A stretch of 64,000 nucleotides of DNA from Nitzschia sp. pyKryTriq1 (lineage: Eukaryota > Bacillariophyta > Bacillariophyceae > Bacillariales > Bacillariaceae): positions 868,001 through 932,000 of the forward strand of contig OY101118.1 of the NCBI GenBank assembly GCA_956465555.1, written 5' to 3'. The position numbers and the translations under genes were made by a program. This document shows, in pieces, positions 38,647-49,748 of this stretch. The notes under the pieces were generated by a model. That model searched no databases, was not told the DNA's origin, and was given only the letters and a program-made list of their open reading frames with translations. How positions within the stretch are numbered: position 1 is the first letter of the stretch; each line of letters opens with the position of its first letter.

Positions 38647-41600
38647 TTATAGATACATGTTCATCAGCTGTGGCAGCCGGTTCGACTTTTCCTTTTTGAT
38701 TTCTCCATATTCATCGTTCCATTCCCAAACTCGCGCTAGCTCCCTTCCTTTCTCTGATACACTCCGTTTCAACTTGTTCAAGGCGTTCTCAAAGTCGGCC
38801 ATAACAACTGGTCGTAGACGCTGCAGGGAACCTTCGGTAATGTCCTCTTTGCTCTTAGTGAAACCCTGGTCCAGCAATCGCGCCTGCTCGTGGCTAATTT
38901 GTACAACCGCTTCTCGGCAGACTTCTTTGATATCGGAACCCGTGTAGCCTTCGAGGCGTTCAGCAATTTCTGTAAAATTAACGGCTGGGTCAACGCGATT
39001 CTCAGCAAGTGTGACTTCCAGAATTTCCTTTCGAGTAGAGAGATCTGGCAAATCGACGAGGATACGGCGCGGGAAACGGCGGAGAACGGCTTCGTCTAGG
39101 TCGAATGGACGGTTCGTGGAACCAATTACCACCACCCTGTCGCCGCTACCGTTGGTACCCGAGTTCAAACCATCCCATTCGCTCATCATCGTGGTCTTGA
39201 CGCTGGTGAGTGTTCCGTGGGCAGAATCATCGGAGCTGCCTTCTCGGCTGGATAGCAAAGAGTCCACCTCATCGATGAATACGACGCAAGGGGCGAGGCG
39301 CCGAGCGAGAGTGAAAACCGCTTTGGCGTTCTTTTCAGATTCACCCAACCACTTGTTCTCGACGGAAGATGCATCCACGCTGAGGAAGCTTGCCCCGCCT
39401 TCCGTAGCGACTGCCTTGGCCAACATGGTTTTCTGATTGGTAAAATAACATAACGTGAGTTACAAATGCTACAGCAGGTGATTACATTGGCAAGCAATAG
39501 TCAACTTACACCAGTTCCCGGAGGACCGAAAAGCAAGACGCCCTTCACTGCCTCTCTGGCGATACCTTCACTATACAGATGGGGAAATTTCAGGGGGTAC
39601 GTGATACTTTGACGCAAGAGCTCCTTGACGTCGGTGAGACCCCCAATCATATCGTAGGTCACACCAATATCCTGGGGCGAGGCCACCTGAGACACCAACG
39701 CACGCTCGTGCTTATCTTGTGCCAGCGCCATGATCTCCTCCTTGCTTCTGTGTGCCACCGGTGTGCTTGAAACAGAGAGTCCTCCGGAAGGCGATGGGCT
39801 CAAGAAGCAAACCATAGAAAGTGCGAGTTCCAAACTGGATGGATGGAGGTACTGGGTGCGACCTTTCCGTGCAGCTTTTGGTTTCACAGAGACTGAATCA
39901 ACGGCTTCTTCCTTGCTTTGAATGGATCCATCTTTATTCATGATCAGTTGACTCAAAGAAATATCAACATCCAACGTTTCTTCGCGGCTGTGCATTTCTT
40001 CCGGTGATTCTTGTTGCCGTAAACTCTTTCCTGCCTCAAGCTCCACTGCACATTTTAGTACATCCTCTATTTCATTCGAAATATCACGGACGCTAAGCAT
40101 CTGTCGAAGTGCCGAGCCTGCTCCTCTTGTACCAGTGTGCTGTTCAAGTGCCAAATTACGATTTGCCAGCTCATCATTCAAGGCCTTGCGATTCTGACGG
40201 AAAATGACTGCCCCACATTCACGAGTGATCCAAGACTCCCACGACTTGGCCCGCACAGGGTCCTGTGGGGTACCGAGGGCAACAGGACGGCAGATGCTCT
40301 CAAGCTTGGCCAGGTTACGACCAGCCTTGTTTTCCGACGAGGGCATATCACCCTCTCTTGCCTTTGCATCCTTCGCATTGTTTGCCGCCATTACTGCTGC
40401 GGCCGCTGCCATCGTTCGTACTCGCTTTTGGCGTCGTTGCTGTTGCTGTGACTCGTCCTCGTTGTGTTCTTCCTCGGCAGCGGCCTCATCTTGATTATTG
40501 AGAATCTTTTGAAACCAACCTCCCATATTATTTTGCTGGCGTCCATTGCCGTTACCATTTGGTGGTCCAGGCAATTTGCCACGGTTTATATGGTGCGGTG
40601 GAGGAGGGACATATACACTCAGCATCACACCCTGGCATTTTGGATCTGACAAGGCCGGAGCCGCACGAGCCAAGTTCTCCGCGATCCCACGCCGAAGGCC
40701 ATCATTTCGAAGGACCTGGGCAAAGGCCTTGTGGAGCTCAGGAGATAGATCCGACTGAGATGGGGGCATGTCATCTTGATCTGACATTTGCGCCAAACGA
40801 TCCAACAATTCAGACATAGCTTGCTGTAGGACTTGCTCAATGACTTCTGGAGGTGGGTGCGGCGGTTGTTGACCATCTTCCAGCGGTGGTCCCGTGTATG
40901 CTAGGCTCGCGTTGAAAAATTGGGGAGGATGCATCGGCATGCCTCCATTGTTCTCCATGTGCTGCTGCAGCATCTGCGCCCAGCGTTCCAGTTCAGCCCT
41001 TGCCGGGGAGTCTTCCTCGTGATGCTGCAGGCGTTCTCGGGCCTGCATGGCCATCATATGTGGAAATAGGTTGCCAGCCTGTGGAGGGGCTATCGCGCCA
41101 AGAATACCGGGCTGACCCGTAGAGTCCATCGTTCGAGCCAAGAAAATATTGAACCGTCGCGACCCCTCTGGATCATTTTGCCCCGATGCGTTTTGATTCT
41201 GGGGAGAGAATCCAAACCAGGGCGCTGACCCAGGCATGTTGCGTTGAGGATTCTCGGTGAGTTCTTGGGGCTCATGAGAAGCCAGATCCTTTGGAAGTGT
41301 GGTGGTAGAGGCGTCCACGCCCTTGCCCAACGAGATTAAATGGATGCTATCTGCCGATGTGCATTCTTGGATCAATAGTTCCATGGCAGACTTGCTTTTG
41401 AGAAGAGACGTCGAGGAGCCCGTGCGGATAAATACCAACAATGGCAGAGGAGCGTCTGTCGTTTTGACGTCCTTTTCTTCTTTCTTCAGACCCTTACTCC
41501 ACTCTTCTTCCCAGGCTTCCATGTCAGCACAACTAATCGTAGCTCGCTCGTCATACGGATCGTCTAGTCCCAACGCCAAATCCCGTTTCATGCAAGCCGA

Positions 41601-43038
41601 AATGGATCCAGCACCGTTGCTGGGTTTTAGTTTGCCTTCCTTGGCCATTGAAAGAAGCGATTGCAACAGAACTGCTGGTTTGATGGCATCGTCGGACACG
41701 CCTTGCTGGATCATTTCATGCCGGACTTTATTGAGCACATGGTCGTCTAGAATAATTAGTCCGCATCCCATGGAATGAGCCTGTGTTGCAAGAGAAGAAG
41801 CGCCAATCATTATTTTGTGAGAAAGACCAGAAAAATGCAACAAAATGCAGTCTTTGGATGACATCAGGCTGACTGGACTCGACTCGACTTACCAATGCCA
41901 TGGCGATCGTTTCTTGCATGGAGAGTGTGATTGCCTTTGTTGCGTCCTCGTCCTGGTAGAGACGAATACCACTAGTACGAGGTGCTGACTGCCGCCACTG
42001 AGGTTGAGTCGCCATGGAAAGGGCTGCCTTCAATGTCTGAGCCGCTGCGGATGGCAAGAATTTGCGCGAGCTCGTTGACAACTTGGTGTCTACCGATCCC
42101 CATTCGATGAGTAGCCCTGCATAGAGGGTCCTACGATCCAATCGATTTTTGGAGCTTGAATCCAACAAGCGTGCATGTTCCGTCAAGTAGGCCAGCGCGG
42201 ATGGCGTCGGTGGAAAGTAAACATGTGGAGTCCAGGCTTCCAACAATCGATTCTGATTGTTGGAGAGTTTGGAAGACGACGCCGCTTTGGATCGCCAGGA
42301 GTTTCGTCGATTGCCTCGCCGACTATTATTCATGCGGCTCAGGCGGACACCAACGCCTCCTCCTCCGCTGGGCTTTCCACCATCATCCATCAGCATGTCA
42401 TCGTCGGCGGCAGGACTTTCTTCTACCAGTTCCACCTCCACTTGAAGGTGCGGCTCCACCACCATATCGTCCACGAATTCTTCGAACTCTTCCATTTCTT
42501 CCCACTCGTCCGAAAAGTCCGAAAGACTCTCATCGGAATCATCATCGTCCCCACCGTCTGGATCTCCGACAGCGTTCGACTTTTTGTGATGATGCGATTT
42601 GACTCCCACGACAGCGGGATCGTCTTCTTCCGCAGCAGCCGAGGAAGCACCGCCCTGTTCAGCTGCTGAAGCAGCGTCGTCTCCTGCATCCACCGGGTTC
42701 TCGTCGGGCTCGTCGATTTCGTCTTGTGCAGTTGTTGTTGTGCTCTGATGACTGTCCTTTTCCTTCATGGCCGCCACATAGGCCTCTACGGTTGCATTAT
42801 GACTCGCCTCCGCCGCGCTTCTCGTCGTCCTTGTAATGCCTTGCTCGGGTGAAGACCCGCCTCGCCATCCAAACAACATTCGCTTCTTGTTGTCATTATT
42901 ATTAGGATTACCGGCAATTGCCGCGGCATACGAGGCCGCTTCGGCCTGCGTGATGTAGAATGACAGCAGGAACAGTGACAGCCACGGCAGCAGCAGCGCA
43001 CGACTACCAGTACTCTTCATTATTCGTTTTGACCCCAT
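38647..43038 (-). CDS. AAA+ ATPase (MSP1/ATAD1-like catalytic domain) with signal peptide
   Basis: Three exons, 43038-41893, 41780-39510 and 39432-38647, all phase 0, with introns of 112 and 77 nt; 1,400 residues. The N-terminus has a strong signal peptide or anchor (ALLLPWLSLFLLSFYITQA then EAASYAAA). An acidic disordered region (to ~220), then an alpha-helical region and a Pro/Asn/Gln-rich linker precede a single AAA domain in the last ~330 residues: LLLFGPPGTG-KTMLAKA Walker A split by intron 2, Walker B CVVFIDEVDSLL, sensor 1 VVVIGSTNRP, arginine fingers LRRFPRRI, and GYTGSDIKEVCREA. This is the MSP1/ATAD1-spastin-like clade of meiotic AAA ATPases, related to long plant ATAD-type proteins with N-terminal extensions. 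MSP1 extracts proteins from outer membranes. Entry into the ER or plastid envelope is inferred from the signal peptide. Confidence 0.88.
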
Positions 43039-43691
43039 CGAAAAAAGTCAACTGAACGCAGTGTTCGTCTATAGTACTGGTGGAAGCTGCGGAGCACACG
43101 GGGCGGATATTTGTTCGTTTCTGTTTTGCGCTTGCCTCTACTTGGCTATAGAGTACGAACAAGTATGGTAATGTATCTTGTGATTTGAATCAGTAGTCAC
43201 CCACTCGTTGTTGTCTTCAGGAAAGTTGAAAGTTCTGTCGTCAAAATTCATTCGTCAACCTTCTTTTTCTTCGCTCATCATCATGCATGATGTTGTGTTT
43301 CCCGGTCCACCGCGACGAAAAAGAATTCGTGACTGATCAGTCCCTCCATCTGGCGCAGTTCTCCACGTGGCGCGACGAAACGTGCGCAGGACGAAAACTG
43401 ACTGACTCGTACGACCACAGAGGAAGATTCTCAGCCGCACATACGTCACCAGTACAAAAGTCTTCGTACCTGGTACGAACAGTACCAGGGTACCAGGTAC
43501 CGGTATTACGCTCATAGACGACCGTCCGTCCTTTTTTCTTGGAGCCTCTCATCGGCGTTGTTCTCGTCGTCGTCAACGAATGATGATGATGATGGGATGA
43601 TCGGAGCCTTGTGTTGTGCAATGCAACTCGTACTGGTACATACATACAACAATCATTCCTTTTTGAATTCTTCTTCTTAAAATTCCACGCA
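43039..43691. other. Intergenic between divergent AAA+ and MANF genes
   Basis: Shared promoter region of ~650 bp. A GTAC block lies at about 43470-43510 (ends in GGGTACCAGGTACCGGTA) with GATGATGATGATG at 43580. The minus-strand frame 43337-43846 overlaps the MANF first exon and is not considered real. Confidence 0.55.
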
Positions 43692-44417
43692 ATGAAGTTT
43701 GTAGCAATTCTGTTCGCTTTCTTGAGCCTTTCCAATGTCGCTCTGGCCGCTGATGACAAAGAGTGCGAAGGTGTGTAACCGAGTACTCTTACCGTGCAAG
43801 TAGTCTCCTGTCTATACACGGTGGCCGTTGTGTTGAGGTCTGGCATGTTTCGTTGCTAGTACAGCAGCCATCGGCGGGTTCTGGAATATATAACGGAAGA
43901 ATACCACGTTTGTGCCTTTCATTCCAGTCGATGAAGTCTTTACCATTTCTCACTTTTTTCATTCCTTCCTTCCTGCCCACATCATAACACAGTCTGCGTC
44001 AAGGTCATGGACGATATTCGTGCATCAATGACAAAGGAAGATTCCCGCAGCAAGCCAAAGATCGAACAAGCCATGGGAGACTACTGCGCCAACAAGGCGG
44101 AAGAATTGAGTGCGAGGGAAAAGAAAATTTGCTATTACATTGATCCCATCAAACGCGATATCGCCCAACCCTTCTCCTTGGGCATGTCCTCCCTAAAGGT
44201 GTGCCAGCGAATTACCAAGGCCAATCCCGAAATCTGTACCGTCAAATTCCCCATCAAGACTGAAGCACTGGAAAAGAAAGACTTGAGCAAATTGCGAGTC
44301 AAGCAATTGAAGGCAATTTTGTCCGAACGAGGAGTGGAGTGCAAAGGATGCGTTGAGAAGGATGAGTTTATCAAAAAGGTGCAAGAGACTGAACACTTGG
44401 CGGGTGATGAATTCTAA
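43692..44417 (+). CDS. MANF: MANF/CDNF (ARMET) homologue, ER-resident stress protein
   Basis: Two exons, 43692-43770 and 43993-44417, joined in phase 1 across a 222-nt intron; 167 residues. A signal peptide (KFVAILFAFLSLSNVALA) gives a mature protein starting ADDKECEVCVKVMDD. All eight family cysteines are present in order: CEVC, YC, IC in KKICYYID, VC, IC in PEICTVKF, and the C-terminal CKGC. The SAP-like C-domain reads LSKLRVKQLKAILSERG, very close to the KKLRVKELKKIL of animal MANF. MANF is an ER-lumen protein induced by unfolded-protein stress; it binds lipids and the BiP nucleotide-binding domain. The C-terminus is GDEF, not the RTDL/KDEL type, so ER retention may be weak or use a variant signal. 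The splice is confirmed by the rebuilt CEVC motif. Confidence 0.92.
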
Positions 44418-44523
44418 GCGGATGATTGCACTATTACATTACACTGCAATATAGTATACATCTGCTTTTGGATACGGTGGACCAGCTTTGCTATAGGATT
44501 GACATATTGTTTGATTAGTTGTC

Positions 44524-46116
44524 TCATCTCGTCCGTCGGCCCTTCTTGGTGGTGGCCTTGTTGGCTTTTCTTTTGAATCGTGCCGGATCGAGTGTCTCTG
44601 GAACCTTGGGCTTAAGCTCGTCCTTGGGTACTACAATCACACCTCGATTAGCTGCTTCCATCATGTCATCCGTGCCTTGGGCCATGTACTCCCTTTCCTG
44701 CTGCTGCTCGCCCTTAGAAGCTATCTCTTTGACTTGCTGTTCCTTGAGCTGTTCGGCAAACTGAGCTTCCAGCTGTTCCATTGGAGCCGAAATGCCATGG
44801 ACAAATTGCCCACCCCAGGCTGCCGTCGCCTGAGACACGTCCAACGTTGGCTTTTTCTTCATTGTCGAGGGCGTTGGTTCTTCCGTCATGTCGGGAGGAA
44901 GTTGTCCACTTGTCTTGATCGTACTTGGTCGGTTGGTGCCGGGAAAGGATGTTTCAAAGCCGACCGCCAACACATTTCGACCCAACACGGGACCATCACC
45001 GCGGATTTCTTTCGCCTTTTGTTCTAGCTTTTTAAACTCCATGAATTCTTTGGCGTACTTTGGTTCGGTAGCCGGCGCATCCATGGAGGGAAGTCCAATC
45101 CAACCACGTACCACGTCATTGCGGAGGGCAGCTCCTTGAAACAACGTCCATGTAAAACTCGACAAGAGATAGATTTGAAGGCCCGCTGGCGATTGCGACG
45201 CCAAACATGGCATAAAGACGGCCAAAGTCTGAAAGAGATCTTTGAGCAAGGCCGCAAAATCCGACTTGGAGGCAGTGGGCCCGCTCAAACTGCGTCGTCC
45301 CACAGCCACCTCGACATTCAAATACAGCATGGCCCCCGCAGCAATGGGTAACCCATAAAACGGATCAGGATCTGTCAAATCAGTTACCCACAAGAATTTG
45401 GATTCTGTCAGCTCCTGCGCCAATTCGGGATCCTGACCATTGACAATCTTGCGCAAATCCACCGCCACATAGTAGAAAAAAGGAATCTGGAACAGAGGAC
45501 TCAGAAAGACGACCAATGGATTGATATTGTGCAGTTTGTAAATGCTTCGAACGGTCTGAAGATTTTGAAGGAACAAATGCCGCTGCTCCAAGAGGCTCTT
45601 GCCCTCGGCTCTCATCTTTTTCAAATCATTCTGGAAGAGCGTCACAATGAACTGGAGCTCGGGCGCTACCTTGGCAAAACGCGCCGATGTTTTGGCGCTG
45701 TAGATTACCAAGGGCGTGAGAGCTGTCCGCAGAGCTGTACTCATGATCGCAAAACAAGCCCAGTAAGGAACGGCGCCATCAAAGTGGAAGACTTTCAGGG
45801 CGTATCCAGTGCCACCCCATATAGAAAAGTTTTGAACCGCTTCAGGTAGCCACGAAATTTGTCGACATTGACCAGCATTCAACATATTCCTGGGCAAGCC
45901 ATTGATGCCTCGAGTATCCGCCAGAGAAATTAGTCTCAGAGGGGTACCGATCTGCCCATCGTATCGGTCACGACAGCGGGAAGCATCGTGTGTGGAAGAT
46001 AGGCAACTGAAGAGAGCTTTGGCTGCGTCATTTCCCAGAGATTTCTTGTGGTGAAACGAGACAGAACTAGAGAGGCATCCAGCACCTTTTATTCTGGCTG
46101 CTCGTAATCTCAACAT
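44524..46116 (-). CDS. OXA1: OXA1/YidC-family membrane protein insertase, mitochondrial
   Basis: Single exon, 530 residues from ATG 46116 (MLRLRAARIKGAG). An in-frame ATG 11 codons upstream (46149) gives a less presequence-like start. The N-terminus is Arg/Ser/Ala-rich without acids, as in mitochondrial presequences. The core has the OXA1 fold: the first TM after FHFDGAVPYWACFAIM, the conserved RTALTPLVIYSAKTSAR, a charged helical hairpin (LQFIVTLFQNDLKKMRAEGK), then NPLVVFLSPLFQIPFFYYVA, the FLWVTDLTDPDPFYGLPIAA signature and a last pair of TMs (ACLASQSPAGLQIYLLSSF). The C-terminal tail (~140 residues, Gln/Glu/Lys-rich coiled coil, basic end RKANKATTKKGRRTR) suits OXA1-type ribosome binding in the matrix. 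It inserts mitochondrially encoded proteins into the inner membrane. A plastid ALB3 role is less likely because there is no signal peptide. Confidence 0.9.
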   Translation of the reverse strand: MLRLRAARIKGAGCLSSSVSFHHKKSLGNDAAKALFSCLSSTHDASRCRDRYDGQIGTPLRLISLADTRGINGLPRNMLNAGQCRQISWLPEAVQNFSIWGGTGYALKVFHFDGAVPYWACFAIMSTALRTALTPLVIYSAKTSARFAKVAPELQFIVTLFQNDLKKMRAEGKSLLEQRHLFLQNLQTVRSIYKLHNINPLVVFLSPLFQIPFFYYVAVDLRKIVNGQDPELAQELTESKFLWVTDLTDPDPFYGLPIAAGAMLYLNVEVAVGRRSLSGPTASKSDFAALLKDLFQTLAVFMPCLASQSPAGLQIYLLSSFTWTLFQGAALRNDVVRGWIGLPSMDAPATEPKYAKEFMEFKKLEQKAKEIRGDGPVLGRNVLAVGFETSFPGTNRPSTIKTSGQLPPDMTEEPTPSTMKKKPTLDVSQATAAWGGQFVHGISAPMEQLEAQFAEQLKEQQVKEIASKGEQQQEREYMAQGTDDMMEAANRGVIVVPKDELKPKVPETLDPARFKRKANKATTKKGRRTR

Positions 46117-47686
46117 GACCTCTGGCCTTCCAAAGTTATCATTTAACAAAAATACTACTCTCTACTCGTACATAACCAGTACTTCGACTGGTCCTTTATG
46201 CATTGGGTGTTGGGCACTTCGTCAGGGACGAGGTGTTGGTCGTCTATGTTGTTGGCGGTTGCGGAATTTTCGATTTTCGATCCGATCGAAGATGTCAAGT
46301 TACCTGTACGGTACCGGTGCGTGTGTTGCGTGTTGCTAAGTCTCTAGTCTGTAAGTCGTACGTATGCCTGTTGACTTTTGGGTTTTCCACATTAAGGTGG
46401 ATATGTAACCAAAAGTACAAAAATAGATTTTTGATGATGTCACGCGTAGACTCTGGTACATGCGCGCGTAGAGCGACCGAACTATTTTGCTAGACCATCG
46501 CACCTTTCTACATCAATGAATATCCAACAATCATGAATGTTTCAGCATCAAACTTTATTCGTATCCGTATGCTGAAGATGGTCGCAGGCCAAAACTGCAC
46601 TTATCGGATTGGCTTTCCAACTGAAACTGGTATTATGTGAAACTAGATCAAAATTTCTAGATTGTTGCCAGTTGCAGCACGCACCGCCGATAAGTGCAGT
46701 TTAAGGCTACGAAAAGTTGTATGTGTATGTGTTCTAACTAGTAGTCCTTGGGATCTTCCCGCGCTCGCTTTCTTCGCGCAATCTGCGCAATTCTTCACTT
46801 TGTTCCACGAATTCCCTTGGACTACCAAGATTATCCACGCCGCCTCCGAGGTTATCCAACAAGAGTCTTTGAGCACGCTAACGGGTGTCTCACACGGTCT
46901 TTGGCTATCGACGGCTTTGTCGTCAATCTACGAGATAGCGGTTAACTACAACGAACAAGGCATGGTCCAACTTCTCATGATTGTCGCCTGGCAGAACTCA
47001 TTTTCACATTTCTGGGAAGTGTGCAAGCGGATGACCTCAGCGGATGACTATCCACTCTAGGGTTGCCAATGGATGCCTTTGGAGGCCAGGGGGACGAATT
47101 GGGTTAGTGACCACTGGCTCAGTGACCACCAACCACCAACCAACAGAAAGGGGCCAAGAGGAGACTGGCAAGTCCCTGTGATATCTCTCTGGTGAAAAAG
47201 GTATGTATGTATGTACATGTATATTGATAATATATAAGCGCAGAATATGCTGATGTGGCATTCGGGGGGCGGGGGCGCCCCGCCCCCGCGACTCCTGGAA
47301 AATTTGGTTTTCTTTCGCAGAGGGCAAACAAAAACGCCATCAATAAGATGAGTTGATTTTACTTGACCCCTGAGTAAAATAAAACTACGAATAGAAGAAA
47401 AGAGGCAAGACCCAAAGCAGTCACCTCGCGAAAGATCCCCATGATACTGGTAAAAGGCAAACTTACTGACGCCCGCGCACCCGCCGTTGGTCTTTGGTCT
47501 TTTCTCAGAAGACTGCATCGAACATCCGATGGCGCAACGTTCCCCAAACACAAAGTATTGAAAGACAACTTCGATGACCACTCCGAAGAAAGGAGAAGGA
47601 AAAAGTAAAGCAATCATTTTTGGAGGGAACAGAAGGAAGAAAAGCCAGAAATCGCATAAGATTGCTGGCGCTATCCTGTCGTCACC
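46117..47686. other. Intergenic between divergent genes, no secure gene
   Basis: 1.57 kb. It holds a 16-bp inverted repeat (46592-46607 / 46687-46702), a G/C-rich GGGGGGCGGGGGCGCCCC tract at 47263-47283 and TATGTATGTATGTAC repeats near 47202. A 132-residue open frame at 46662-47060 has mixed composition and no recognisable family. Two other frames overlap it, so I leave it unannotated. Confidence 0.5.
46592..46702. repeat. 16-bp inverted repeat with ~80-bp spacer
   Basis: AAACTGCACTTATCGG (46592-46607) is repeated exactly in inverse complement at 46687-46702 (CCGATAAGTGCAGTTT). The matches continue weakly outward (GGCC/GGC). It could be a MITE-sized relic or a folded RNA. Confidence 0.8.
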
Positions 47687-49404
47687 ATGGCGTCCCAAGA
47701 TCTACTGAAAGCTCAGCTCAGGGAAATAATGGCTATTCCAGAAAATATGCTCTGCGTGGATTGTGGAGACAAGCGGCCGACTTGGGCGTCGTTGATTGTC
47801 CCGCCGCCCGATGCAGCCTTTTCAGACGCAATTGGCTGTTTTTGCTGTTATCACTGTAGTGGAGCGCATCGTCGGATGGGTACACACATTTGCTTTGTCA
47901 GAAGTACCAATTTAGATGAATGTAAGTCCAGCGACCTTCACGCTCGGTCAAATAATGGTGTTCGAAGGACCAGATTCTCACCCTCTTGTCATTAGGGAAA
48001 GAAAAAGAAGTCGACTCTATGAGGAATGGTGGTAATGTTCTTATCAACAAGGTATTTGAGGCGAATCTCACAGAAACTCAAAAGTCAGTTGTCAAGCCTG
48101 ATAAGCACACGGACTTGGACCCAAGGAGTCTTTTCATATATGATAAATACCAACATCGAAAGTGGTACGATGAAAAGCTCGCTAGGAGGAAGTCGACGTT
48201 TGAGCCCCCTGTTCCGGACAATAAGAGAGTCTCAGCTGGAGAGTTTGATGATTTTTTTGCTGCTCGGACGAAGACTGCAGCCTCCGATGATTGGCATGAT
48301 TCGAGGCATGACAGCAATGACATACACTTTGATGCGGATGATGAGTTCGCTAATATGGCAAGTAACTCCATCAGTGCAATGTCAGCCTTTCAAATAACCA
48401 AACAAGGTTCCCAATCGCCAGTTGGGTCCAAGTCCGCCAGAGGAGGTCTCTCCTATACGCGGACTCCGAAGGCGGGCTCAGATGGAAGAGCCAACGTCGC
48501 GTTGGCGCGTATAGACTCCAAACAAGAGATGCTCAATACTATTCGGACATTCAACATCGACCAGGAAAGTCAAAACATCCTCCCTAACGACGTCATTCGT
48601 CGAAAGAAGACCAGGTCGAAAGATATTGAGCAAGATCGCAGACGAGGTAGCGGCGACAGCGACTCGAAGGCTAGTAGTAGGATAAGGCGGGTAAATAGCA
48701 ACGAAAGCGAGGGCAGTGGAGTACCCAATCGTCGGGCTCCAAGCAGAACGACAAGCATGGGTTCCGAGGATGGGTCTCAAAAACCTCGATCTCGTCGATT
48801 ACGAGGTGCCTCTTCTTCAGAAGAACGCAACGACTTAAACCCTGCAAGCAGGCAGCCAAGGAGAGAGCCAACACGAGGCGTGTCTCGTACAAAGAGTATG
48901 GACGACTCCTCATTCGGTAGCCCGGTAGTTGCTACCAGGAAACAAGAGACAACGTCGAGAATTGTGAAACGCGGAGTCCGTCGTAGCATGTCCAGCGACG
49001 ACAGCCACTCTTTGCAAGGGGAGTCCCAGGATGGCTCCTTACTCACGCAAGACGCAGACGCCAGCCTCGTAAGTGGTCGATCCACAACAAAAAGGCCTCC
49101 TCGTCGGCCGCGACCTAATGGTTCTAGCGAGCAGAAGCAAGTAGAGGCTGCGCAAATGAACGAAAGCCTGTCAAGTCGACGATCGAGACATGATGACCCG
49201 ACTCGTCGGCGGCGCTCCCCTGGAAGATCGACCAGCGGGGAAGGTGATTCGTCTAGTAGGGCTAGGTCTAGTAGTAGGACGAGCAATCGTCGCAGAAACA
49301 AGTCACAACCCAGGAAAGCCGGTGGAAATGCCATCCGAGTGACACGCGTTGCCACGGTACGAGACCGCTCCCCCAAACCTCCAGGTGAGCGAAGCGAACA
49401 GTAA
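47687..49404 (+). CDS. ArfGAP-domain protein (AGFG/SMAP-like)
   Basis: Two exons, 47687-47921 and 47996-49404, phase 1 across a 74-nt intron (GTAAGT...CATTAG); 547 residues. The ArfGAP zinc finger occupies residues ~8-125: ENMLCVDCGDKRPTWASL, CCYHCSGAHRRMGTHICFVR with the catalytic Arg in HRRMG, and the spliced STNLDEWKEKEV, then MRNGGN and WYDEKLARR. A ~10-residue insertion (IVPPPDAAFSDA) lengthens the spacing between the two Cys pairs compared with typical members. The C-terminal ~400 residues are Arg/Ser-rich, disordered and full of RRAPSRTTSMGS-type, likely phosphorylated motifs. ArfGAPs stimulate GTP hydrolysis by Arf on Golgi and endosomal membranes. The LDEW splice confirms the exon boundary. 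Confidence 0.92.
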
Positions 49405-49748
49405 TCAATGTCCAGGAATCGCACTTTGGAAGTGAACTTGAAACCAGACATTGTAAAACAACTGACTTTGGTAACCAATCGATAGGCTATGCGAAGTATG
49501 CACCTCTCTACGCGTATTCAGTCTCTCTACTCTAGAGTAGAGTAGAGAGAGAGAGAGAGAACACGGAGAAGTGTGATATTGTGAAACAATTCGAGCCCGT
49601 GGAGGGTCGTATGTTAGAGACAGTACGTAACCAAGACGCTTGAGAACCCATCTCCAGCTAAAAATAGAAGAACACAAATAGTGATTCTAATAACATTTTC
49701 AAATGTATCGAATGAGCAAGAAGGTAGTCTACCCGCACTTTTATCTCA
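49405..49748. other. Intergenic between convergent genes
   Basis: 3' flanks of the ArfGAP and kinesin-like genes. It contains the perfect CTCTACTCTAGAGTAGAG palindrome at 49525-49542, followed by a GAGAGAGAGAGAGAGA run. No gene is seen. Confidence 0.6.
49525..49542. terminator. Perfect 18-bp CTCTAC/GTAGAG palindrome past ArfGAP stop
   Basis: CTCTACTCTAGAGTAGAG is fully self-complementary and lies ~120 bp downstream of the ArfGAP stop codon. Similar inverted repeats follow other genes here (17988, 56862). A role in 3' end formation is inference. Confidence 0.4.

Noticed and set aside
42156-42669. Plus-strand frames of ~150-165 residues inside the AAA+ gene
   Set aside because: They are antisense shadows of the low-complexity Asp/Glu/Ser region of the real gene.
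46662-47060. 132-residue plus-strand open frame in the OXA1/ArfGAP intergenic region
   Set aside because: No recognisable motif, no good start context, and a different frame in the same DNA looks equally plausible.
47057-47698. 213-residue minus-strand open frame before the ArfGAP gene
   Set aside because: Crosses a G/C tract and runs over the ArfGAP start on the opposite strand; hydrophobic but unpatterned.
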